Made by a program: the position numbers and the translations under genes. This document shows positions 45,671-54,450 of a stretch of DNA of 64,000 nt, one piece after another. Under the pieces are notes generated by a model that saw only the letters and a program-made list of their open reading frames with translations, did no database searches and was not told the DNA's origin. Source of the DNA: Prillingera fragicola. Lineage: Eukaryota > Basidiomycota > Tremellomycetes > Trichosporonales > Trichosporonaceae. How positions within the stretch are numbered: the stretch's first letter is position 1; each line of letters begins with the position of its first letter. The stretch spans positions 682,001 through 746,000 of the forward strand of contig BEDY01000008.1 of assembly GCA_002335605.1 (NCBI GenBank), in the 5' to 3' direction.

Positions 45671-46073
45671 AGATGTACTGCGCTAAAGGCTTAGACATGT
45701 CTAGACTGGATGAACGAGAGAAGCAACCCGAAAAGTCTTCGGCTTGATGCAATTGCCCCTGGCGATACCAGGTCATTCGACACGCGCAGACCTGGCGTCT
45801 TGGCACGTATATATAGCGTAGCAGTGCATTACAGGTACATGATTATTGCAAACGGAATTGACAGAGGTCGGCGCAGTGTACCCGTTTGAACATAAGTATT
45901 CCTTCGCCCGCTATCCACTGCCGCGGATCCATGGAGTCCGTTGCAGCATGTCATGCTTCGTGTGCGTCGTGGATGGGCCATGGGCGGGCCGGCGGGCTCA
46001 CCGCAATAGCGCTCTGCTTGGGCGCACGCACCATGACCCTTGTTACTACAGCGTGGATTCGTAGACACTCAGG
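45671..46073. other. Convergent 3' region (403 nt)
   Basis: It lies between the 3' ends of two convergent genes. I see no gene, repeat or RNA feature here. Confidence 0.4.
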
Positions 46074-46888
46074 CTACTCTAGCGCCGAGGCAGATCCTTC
46101 TGGAGAGCGTTTCGTGCCCACCGCAGCATTCAGAGGGGCGAATGGTCTCGGAGCCGCAAGCATGGGACGCGCACTAGTCGACGCTGGACCACTTGCACGT
46201 CGTTTACGAGCAGCGCCACTATCGCCTGCCGCTGTCTGCGAGGATGAAGGTCGTTTTACACCGCAAGTCATGCCCAGCGTTGGACGAAGTATGGGTGTTG
46301 CTGGGGCTGAGCGTGCACTGGCGACACCAGAGCAGCGAGCATCTGCAATGGGGTCGTCGTACCACTTGGCCGGTGCCGTGGGTGGGTAAGAAGATTTCGT
46401 GGGGCTTGCTAGGGAAGGGGTGTTGGAATCAAAGTGCAGACGAGAAAGCTGGGCAAACGCTGCTGGCGATACCGGGAGAGTGTTGTTGCCAAGTGGCGCC
46501 ATGTGATCGGCCATGTCCGTTGAGTTGTTTGTAGAGGGTGTGGTTTGGCAAGGTGAGTTGGGCGTGCTGCTGCTGCTGGCCAGACTGCCCGCAGTTCCCC
46601 ATGTCGCATCGCGTGCGGCCTCTGCGACGACTGTATGAGTTAGATGCCCGTGCTCTTTGTCGTCAACTCACCACTTGCCCTGGCGCGACATTGATCCGTC
46701 CTACGCCTGTGAGCCAGGAGCGCTTCGCTGAGCGCTTTTGTGTGGTTGGCTGCCACAGCCTTTGGGCTGAGGTCCTGGTGAGGCTGAGTGCTACTCTTGG
46801 CCTTGCCGTGAGCACAAGAGCACGCTGTGTAGATGCTACTCTCGGGCATGTCCGGGAGAGTGGGAGCTACGTTGAAAATTGGAAACAT
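46074..46888 (-). CDS. Ser/Ala-rich protein of unknown function
   Basis: Two exons on the minus strand: 46672-46888 and 46074-46621, giving 254 residues. The intron (46622-46671, 50 nt) has a GTGAGT donor and a GTCGTCGCAG acceptor and restores one frame (RASEAARDATWG). The protein is low in complexity, with basic KR clusters (VKRPSS, ARKRRAS) that could act as nuclear signals and SP/TP sites. A short better-ordered stretch, FAQLSRLHFDSNTPSLASPT, may be a binding motif. I recognise no family. A small regulator or nuclear adaptor is a guess from composition only. Confidence 0.5.
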
Positions 46889-47634
46889 CAGTGGCGGGTG
46901 CAGGTGAAGCCGGCCAACAAAAGCAGTCGTGTGACGCGAAAGATGAGACCGTTTGAGCGATAGGAAGCTGTCGAGAGTGTACTGTGAGCAAAGAGGTTAT
47001 GAGGAGATTATCAAGGATGATTGCTTCTGTCTGTATCAGTCAAGGCCGCCCAACGACACGCGTGGAGGATGGCGTATCTGTGTCTGGCACCGTCTCCTCT
47101 GCTCCTCGGCCATCTCCGGAAATCCTCCTTCAGCCTCCTTTCATGATTGGCACGTGGACGGAAGAAAACAAAAAACCAGAGGAAAAACAAGGCGTCGGGG
47201 GTTTTTTCGGAGCTGTTGAACGCTCCGATCAGTCGGCCGACGCCCTTGAATCCTGCCAAGGATCACCAGATCGACGCGCCACCCAACGGCCAGCAATAGT
47301 GGCATGACGCACGCGGTAACAGACTTTTGCGTTCTCACCACACCACATGCTCAGCCCCAAGCTTGATGCATTTCATCGGCCGGGGACCGGTCACATCCGT
47401 CGCTTCTGTCAGCGTGAACAGCTCATGAGGAACTTGACATTGTCAGTCACTCGTGCGACCCGGCGGCCAATCCCAACGCCAACATGGCCCCCAGGACCAG
47501 AGGCAGGTAACTGTGATCGGCATACTCCTTGTCCGGGCAAGAAGATATCATCAACGGTCAAAGTAGTAGATACATTGCGGTTACTGTACCTCCAACTAAC
47601 CCTGGATACAAAGTGGACAAGTACACCTCACGCC
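46889..47634. other. Intergenic region (746 nt)
   Basis: It lies between the start of the preceding minus-strand gene and the 3' end of the STN1-like gene. A plus-strand open frame at 46984-47307 has no family resemblance, no good start context and skewed composition, so I leave it out. There is an A-rich run (GAAGAAAACAAAAAACCAGA) at about 47160-47180. Otherwise nothing is visible. Confidence 0.4.
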
Positions 47635-49546
47635 TCACGACAGAGCCAGAATACCTTGGGCCTCTGCCCACTCGACCGCTTCTGCAACTGCCCAGTCCGC
47701 TACTCGTTCCCAACGCCCCTCATCCCCCCATTGTCGCAAGCGAGAACCAATCGACTCCGCGTCGAGAGGCACAGGGGGCCTCAATCGCTCACTTTTTGGC
47801 CTAAATGTTGTCGATCTTCTGGAGCGCTCCGCTTCGGCAACAGGCACGAGTAAAGGCCCAAGGAGGTCGGGGGGGAGGGGAAGGTAGCCCACAGAGGCAT
47901 TAAACATGGGCCGCGGTGACGCGCGGGGCGTTGCGTTCTCATCGGGGCCTATGAACTTGCCCGGGGCCTTGCTCATAGCATCGCAATGGGCCCACGGCAC
48001 TTGAACAATGCCCCCTGCCTCAGCGGCTTGTCGGATCGCCCATTCCGTCATCTTTTCCATGCGCTGTTTTCGAGCCTCTGCTGAAAGATGGTACGCGCCT
48101 GAGGTCAAACGTTGCTCGTGTCGGGCGGCTACGAGTGCTAGATCGCGCGCTGTGGGGCAGCCCTCTTTTTCACGTCGACGGCGAAGCTTTTCATCTCGTC
48201 GGGCCTGGTTGTCTACCACTCTCTCTGCCAAGTTGCGCAACTTGTCAACTCGCAAAAGAGAGGAGACGGTGAAAGGCTCTAGCATTACCGGGTGGGACTC
48301 GAGGGTAGGTGTGACATCCGGCGACTTTCCTCGTGACAGACTGATTGCTTTGGCCTCGCGCTCCTTTCGGGACAGGAAAGTGGACCGAGGCAATGAACAT
48401 GTATTTCCGATAGCATCCCCTCCTTGAGTGTTTGCCGAATGGCTAGGGGCGAATACATCCACCTCGCGTACCAGTCGTTTGGACGTTGCCGTGCGGTACT
48501 CCGGAAAAACAGCTGCAAGTGCCGGAATAGGCGCGCGAAGGTCAACTGGAGGCCTAGTAGCTGCCCGCAGAGTGCGGATCACTTCCCGTGTCATATAGTC
48601 GATAAGGTACAGCTTGAACTTCTCGTCGGTCAGATGCGAGGAAGAGAGCTTGGATGGATCCACGAGTTCTGGCCCAACATCTCCCTCCTCGTAGCAATCA
48701 AACGAGTCAGATGTGGGCCACGTCGAAGAAGCAGATGACGTGGGGGAGCATTCCTGAACAGATGGGGTGGGTTGCTGTTGCGTTGCTGGCATTGTGAACT
48801 CCTGAGAGTAGACACTCTCGTGCAACGCGATGACCTCGGCAACATGTCGCCACTGTTCCTCGGCATCGACGACCGCAATAGACCCAGAGCCCGAATGCTC
48901 ACTGACAACCACTTGTCGAATTGCGGTATCGCGGTTGCCACGTCGGATCCATTCATCCACGGTTCCAATGACGCGAACCGTGTCACCAACGCGGATGTCA
49001 GGCCGCGCGTAAACCTTCATCGGTGCCAGCGTAGGCATAGTGGGAGCAGCAGCTTTGCGTGCTGCCTTCCGCTCTTCTGCGGATCGAAATGTCGAGACAC
49101 GTAAGGGCGGACTAGGGGGAGCCGGCGCCGAAACTTTGACCTGGCCCAACCGTACGACAACTTGGATGACATTTTGTCCATCGCCATCATCCACTGAATT
49201 GTTAGCCAGGTCTAACCCAGCACCACTCACAAATTACAGTCAGCCACGTCTCCTTGTGCTCCACTCCAGCCACCCATCCCACTAGCTCGACTACCTTGCA
49301 TGGGAATTTGTTAAGAACAAAGACCTCTGTGAAAGTGTAAACAAACACTCCTCCCGACCAGTTGCACGTACCACGGGTACCTCGTCTGAGATCTCCATCA
49401 TCCTCGACGATGGCTTTCAGCCCATGGATGTCGCAAATAAAGCATTGTGCTATGGCCTGTGGTCTGTGCACCCAAGATTGGAGGGTAGCAAGCGGTGGGA
49501 GGGTCGACACATTGTGAGCCAAAATGTGAGCATTGGCGACGGACAT
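47635..49546 (-). CDS. STN1: OB-fold protein, candidate Stn1 subunit of the CST telomere complex
   Basis: Three exons on the minus strand: 49372-49546, 49231-49326 and 47635-49193, giving 609 residues. Stn1, with Ctc1/Cdc13 and Ten1, binds telomeric single-stranded DNA and recruits polymerase alpha. The N terminus gives an OB-fold strand order typical of Stn1: VFVLNKFPCKVVELVGWVAG, then HKETWLTVILDDGDGQNVIQ, and after a loop VRVGDTVRVIGTVDEW...TAIRQVVV. The remaining ~400 residues are charged and helical with no family I can name. The first intron (45 nt) is a multiple of three without a stop, so its retention gives a 15-residue insertion. An alternative identity is another OB-fold nucleic-acid-binding protein of the RPA2 class. 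The family call rests on pattern memory alone. Confidence 0.5.
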
Positions 49547-49821
49547 GGGAGCTGGCCGCAAGCGAAACGAGTTATTCGGCCATGTGTTTGCACTGCAGAA
49601 TACTCGCGCCGCGCGCTGGCCCCAATGTTTTAGTGCGAAGTGGCAATTGCAATGGATGGAGAGCCAGGCAGCATTTTGTTGTGCCAAACAGGAGTAGTCA
49701 CAACACCGTCATCTCACTTCTCTCCATCGCGGCGGGACCAAATATATATTCCATGCAACGGTGTACGGTCGTCTCCTGTTCCAACCTTGCCCATCACCTC
49801 TGTACCACAGTCGACACAACA

Positions 49822-50897
49822 ATGCCCAGGCCGCAGTCATTCCTCTCGGCCTTGAGAGGTGCTTTTCCGCGCAGTCCCTTGGTAAGGACGCCATTCTCTG
49901 GCTCGAAATTTCGTGCCAGCGCTCCTGGTACCAGCACCCGAGGTGCTTCTACCCAGGCCTCGACAGTCACCAGCGCCTCGCAGCGCTCTTCACTGTTCCG
50001 CCCAATCACCATGATTCTCGTGATTGCGCCTCTACTCACGGGATACTTGGGAGTATGGCAGGTGCAGCGACTGAAATGGAAGGTAGCTCTTATCGAAGAG
50101 GTGGACCGGAACCTCGAAAAGCAACCCATCGTGTTACCTGGCGTAATCAAGTGAGTGCTCACGCCATCACGCAGCTGATGCGCAGCCTCTCTGCCTTGCC
50201 CGAGTTTGCTTTCCGTCGTGTCCTTCTAAAGGGCCACTTTATTGGTCCACCACTGCTGCAGGGCCCTCAAACGCGTGACGGCGTTCCAGGCTATCACCTC
50301 ATCTTGCCCTTCGACCGGTCAGCCTCGGGCGGCAGCACTGTGTTGCTTAACCGCGGCTTCATCAAGACCGCAGAGGGCGACGCAATTCGGAACGGTCAGA
50401 AACCTGTTCCTGGACTCGGACCGGGCGGCGGACCGGGTGAAGAGATCGTAATTGAAGGGCTCATCACGAAGCGTGACCCCAACGCCAAGTCGTACTTCAC
50501 TCCAGAGAATCGCCCAGAGTCAAACCAGTGGTTCTGGAAAGATATCGAGGCCATGGCTGAGGACGTTGGTGGGGAGACGCAGAATGTCCAGCCGGTAATG
50601 ATCGATGCTCTCGACCGTAAGTATATGATCCCAACAAACGCTTACAGAGTAGCCGGGGATGTGCAGGCCTCAATGCTCATGCACCACGGTGAACCTGTAG
50701 GCCGCGCTCCTACCGTTGAGCTCCGCAACCAGCACATGACCTACGCTATCACATGGTATGTCACAAGGATAGGCTGCAGACGCTGACAGTCAAGGTTCTC
50801 GCTCTGTGCTGCCACTTCAGTCATGCTCGGTTTAGTTATCAGCAAAGGAAGGACAAAGAGGCTGCCTCGTCGCCGTGCCTTTGGCGAACGTAATTAA
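49822..50897 (+). CDS. SHY1: SURF1/Shy1, cytochrome c oxidase assembly factor
   Basis: Three exons: 49822-50150, 50186-50755 and 50795-50897, giving 333 residues. Shy1 sits in the inner mitochondrial membrane and helps insert heme a and assemble Cox1. An Arg/Ser-rich presequence is followed by a first membrane helix (ITMILVIAPLLTGYLGVWQV) and the family signature WQVQRLKWKVALIEE. Then come FRRVLLKGHF, LNRGFIK, PVGRAPTVELRNQHMTYAITW and a second helix after the last splice join. A GTAAGT at 50617 looks like a donor but splicing from it gives a stop, and the read-through matches the family, so I treat it as exon. Confidence 0.92.
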
Positions 50898-51163
50898 GAG
50901 CAGTGGAGTGTGAACGAAACGACTGTAGCTCCCCTAGTTTGCAGGGGTCCAATTGTACCAGGCATCAAGAGCATTATGCACATCACTCATCTCTCTTGTT
51001 GGATAGAGGTAGATTGCAAGGGTCTGGTCATTTAAACGTTTAAGCGTTATAAAGTTATAAGGTCCGGCGCCACGTGTTGCCCCGCCGCGTCGACACGGGC
51101 ACGAACCATCACGTCTCCGTTTTCCACCATTCTGTCGTTGTACTTTCTTTACGCCGTACAAAC

Positions 51164-52303
51164 ATGCCTCCCAAACCCGCCGACGCTACGCCTGTTATCG
51201 AGGCTCAGTGAGTTTTGCTTTCTGTCGATGAGCTATTTCAATGCTGACCAAACGCAGGAAGCGGGTAAGTCGCGTCATTATCTGGATTACCCTCCCCAGC
51301 TAACATGTAAAAGGCCCCCGCAGACCTCAAGGCCGTGGCAGACTTTCTTCGCGACAAGAATGGACCCAAAGTGCGTCGAGGCGTTCTGAACGGAAAGCGC
51401 GTAGACTATTTCAAAGGTACGTGTCATAGTGCAACCCTTGGAGGTTCGTTGCTTACAGGCAAAGGCAAGACGGCAGTTCGCACCCTGCTTGGCCCCCAGT
51501 ACCAGAAGCTCAAGAAGGTACCTCCCGTGACAACAGAAGAGGAGGCAGCAGCTCTTCTCGGTAAAGTCATTCCTTTGTAAGTATTCGTATTGTGCCAATC
51601 GTGTCCGCAGAGTGCTGACTGCCTCAGCGGCTTCTTCCTCCGCGTCGACCGTCGCGACGTGCCTGCTGCCTCTGGCATGCCAAAGACTCTTGATCTGGCT
51701 CCGAAGCAACAATTTGACCCATCTGCCCAGTATGCCTGGTTTTACGATGGAAGCCCCTTCTGGAACATTGTCGGCGGCGTCGCCATGGTTGCCGTCATGC
51801 TGGCGGGCGTCATGTTTCCTCTGTGGCCGGTCAAGCTGCGCATTGGGGCGTGGTATCTGTCTGTCGGCGCGCTTTGCCTAGTCGGCGCATTCATCGTGCT
51901 CGCGATTGTCCGTTTGATCTTCTGGTGTTTTACTAAGCTGTGCCTTGCGAAGGCCATTTGGATGTTCCCCAACTTGTTCGAGGACGTAGGATTTGTAAGT
52001 GACTCAAGCAAGGTCAACACTAATTTTCAGGTGGACTCTTTTATTCCTCTGTGGGCTTGGGATGAGCCCAAGAAGAAACGTCTTCGCAAGGTGGGCGAGA
52101 AGCGCTCGCGCAAGGAGAAGGAGAAGGCACCGGCCGCAGTCTCCATCGGAGCGCCTGCCCCTGCTGTCGCCGAGGCGACTGCCACGCCTGCCGCGGCCGC
52201 TGCGGAGGGTGGATCGGCTGCGACCACAACTGCGACACCGACTGCCGCACCTACGCTGCGTAGCAGGCAGGCGGCCACCGTTGAGGAGATTGACGATGAG
52301 TGA
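51164..52303 (+). CDS. SEC62: Translocation protein Sec62
   Basis: Six exons: 51164-51207, 51258-51264 (7 nt), 51314-51416, 51459-51576, 51628-51994 and 52031-52303, giving 303 residues. Sec62 is part of the ER Sec complex for post-translational protein import. The N-terminal cytosolic domain has VADFLRDKNGPKVRRGVLNG and RVDYFKGK. Two close membrane helices follow (GVAMVAVMLAGVMFPLWPV and SVGALCLVGAFIVLAIVRLI), then WMFPNLFEDVGFVDSFIPLWAWD and a Lys-rich tail ending EEIDDE. The order and loop length are as in fungal Sec62. The 7-nt exon supplies Gln (shared), Lys and Arg before APADLKAV. The last two introns each restore conserved residues. Confidence 0.9.
51258..51264 (+). other. 7-nt microexon of SEC62
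   Basis: GAAGCGG is bounded by AACGCAG and GTAAGT. The introns on either side are 51208-51257 (50 nt) and 51265-51313 (49 nt). Skipping it would shift the frame of everything downstream, so it must be included for a full Sec62. Confidence 0.8.
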
Positions 52304-52399
52304 TCGTAAACACCGCTGCACGTCTACTGTGCGCCGCGACACCGTAGCTCTAGCACTTATCATGCATTCTGCATACGCGGCTATTTACATTGGTACAAC

Positions 52400-53764
52400 T
52401 TATGCCGCACCTAAGAATTGCTGTCTCTGTAAAATGTTAGAGCTATGACATGACGCTGACAATGTCGACTTACCAGTTGCTTGATGGACGCCTGCTGCTG
52501 CGAGTCGAGGGCGTTAATCTGCTCTGGTGTGAGCTGCAGCACTTGGGTGAGCATGGCCTGTAACAGTCAGCTCCAGTAACTATCCACTGAGACAAACCCT
52601 CTGGTCCTCTGGCAAGTTGGCCAGCGCAGCCTGCGTTGTAGCGGGCAAGGGCAGTGCAGCAGCCGCAGTAGGCGTGGGGGCAGAAGCACGGGGATAGCCA
52701 CGGAAACCTGACTGTGCCGGAGGAGGGGGCGCGTTGTAAGCTGCACCACCTGGGGGTGGACGGAACTGAGGGGTAGCCCCCGTGGCAGGAGGGTAGGGAG
52801 GGTAGGCTGCCGGTGGCTGGCCACCTTGAGGAGGAAAAGGTGGGTATGCATTGCCAGCAGGAGGTGCAGCGTAAGCAGCAGGCGGAGGAGCCGTGGCAGC
52901 AGGGGGAGCTGCTGCTGGGGGTAGGGGCTGAATTCGTTGCAAGACGGAGGGATCGACAATGTTCATGAGCAGCATTGCTTGGAACAATGCGTAAGCAAGT
53001 TGCGGCTGACTGGAGAGAAGCTGGCGTGCTTGATCGGGCTGCTTGGTTATAAGCTCCTGTAGCAAGTGATTAGCCTCGATGTGTAGACGATGAATGCTCA
53101 CTTTCATGCTCGCCATGACATCCTGCATCTGGCCTGGGTTGATCTCGGCGAGAGTCTTGCTGATCGCATCCGTGGCCTTCTGGCCGGCCGGCGGCTCCTG
53201 ACCCAGAGGCAGAAGACTCACGTCTACGGAGTTATTGTCCTCTCCTCGGCCCATTAAGATCCCACGAGAGGGAGATTGTTCGCGAAGTCCTGCACGCCCA
53301 AACCCAGCAGGACCTGGGGCGGCCCCAGGGCGGCGGTTGCGAGGCCCGTCATCCGTAGAGAGCTCGATTCGAACAGGCCGTCCATTAATCGGCACGTCCT
53401 GCAAGTTGCGCACGGCAGAGTGAGCCGTGGCAGAATCTGAGATGTCAGAAGTGTTGGAGAAGGTTCATGTACCGTAGAACTGGACGAACGCATAACCCTT
53501 GGACCGGCCTGTCACTGGGTCGAACTTGATTCTAGACCAGTCAGCTGACACTACGTCATGTAGCTAATAAAACGTACTCTACATTGCTCACGGGGCCGAC
53601 CTCGGAAAAGACGTTGGCGATCTGCTCCTCGGAAACATCACTTCGCATTAGCTATTATCATTGCAGAATGAAGACCCACTAGGGAATGTTGGCAACTGTG
53701 GAGGTCAGTGGCCGTGCCGCAGCCTGTACTCACCAAACACGGTACGAGAGGCGTTCGGCGGCAT
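52400..53764 (-). CDS. RNA15: mRNA 3'-end processing factor Rna15 / CstF-64
   Basis: Seven exons on the minus strand: 53734-53764, 53680-53695 (16 nt), 53578-53640, 53473-53531, 52598-53436, 52474-52557 and 52400-52426, giving 372 residues. Rna15 recognises U/GU-rich elements downstream of cleavage sites. The RRM is assembled from five exons: RTVFVANIPYDVSEEQI, VFSEVGPVSNVE, GYAFVQFYD and RNLQDVPINGR. A hinge follows (ADAISKTLAEI-like ATDAISKTLAEINPGQMQDV), then a Pro-rich linker, and a C-terminal helical domain LPEDQRAMLTQVLQLTPEQINAL ending IKQLRQQFLGAA, made only after the last two introns are removed. Without them the gene would stop at 52580. Confidence 0.92.
53680..53695 (-). other. 16-nt exon inside the RNA15 RRM
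   Basis: On the minus strand the exon is bounded by CTCCACAG and GTGGGT, with introns of 38 and 39 nt. It completes Val and encodes ANIP and the start of Tyr of the RNP2 motif FVANIPY. Skipping it would shift the frame. Confidence 0.85.
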
Positions 53765-54450
53765 CCTGAGGGTCGTGAAGAAGTCGACACGGAAATGCCA
53801 GATGCAATAGCGCAAACCCCTGTTGATGGTGTAGAGTAGTGGAGATCGTGGAGAAACGAACAGGATTGACTTCACGCTACAACTTCAGGGGAAGCCGAGA
53901 TTGATGCCAAATGCTTCCGCGATGCCCTTTGATCGATTGATCAACTGCCTGCCCGGTTCGAATCCCGGTGAGGGTCATTCTTTCCATGTTGTTTTTGACT
54001 GATATTACTATGCATATTGGCCTTGAGTTTGTCCATCAGATGGATAGGGAGCTCTACTTTCAATGAGGGTTCTTGGATAAATACACGAGCTGAATTAAGA
54101 GCTTAAGAGCTCTGGGAGAGGAGCAGCGTAAAAAGTGAGGCTCGAAGCTCTGAATAATAAAAATAATAAAATCTGTCTTCACGTGCGTGACAGTGAGCCA
54201 TGTTTCTTGATGAACTCACAGTCTCGAATCGAGCACGAGCGGCAGCACCCCCTGACTGCCTTTCGTTTGCCTGTGTGCCCTGCATAAGATTGGGTCTCGG
54301 ATGTGGCATGGCCATGGAGTTCCCTTCCATGTCGTGTCATCCTGGGAGCAAAAAGCGTAAGCCACTGAGGCGCCTCAGTCCATGCATACAGTAGGTACAA
54401 CATTTTCAAACATGCAAGTATTGCACGGAGTCATCTAAAATCAGGGCTAT
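53765..54450. other. Intergenic region with tRNA-like B box
   Basis: A 686-nt region between the RNA15 start and the end of the next minus-strand gene. A plus-strand perfect B-box 11-mer GGTTCGAATCC is at 53955-53965, flanked by CCCGG on both sides (a T-stem with one C-C mismatch) and followed by TGAGGGTCA. A 7-nt segment GACTTCA at 53868 could pair with it with one bulge. TTGATC-GATT-GATCAA (53929-53944) is a perfect 6-bp hairpin. A regular anticodon arm is not evident. An AT-rich segment follows (54150-54175). Confidence 0.4.
53868..53977 (+). tRNA. Possible degenerate tRNA or tRNA-derived fragment
   Basis: The B box is perfect and the D-arm-like GCT...AGC (53876-53895) sits at about the right distance from the 5' pairing segment, but the acceptor stem needs a bulge, the T stem has a mismatch and I cannot place an anticodon loop. 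If real, it is an intron-containing or decayed tRNA gene. The first TTTTT terminator is at 53990. Confidence 0.2.

Noticed and set aside
46984..47307. Plus-strand open frame of about 107 codons
   Set aside because: No recognisable domain, no ATG in a good context and no splice partners that extend it; treated as intergenic.
50617..50647. GTAAGT...TTACAG pair inside SHY1 looking like a 31-nt intron
   Set aside because: Removing it brings an immediate stop, whereas read-through continues into the conserved PVGR and RNQHMTYAITW motifs.
54200..54394. Plus-strand Cys-containing small open frame (PPDCLSFACVPC...)
   Set aside because: Cys spacing does not match Zn2Cys6 or another known finger, and the frame is isolated.
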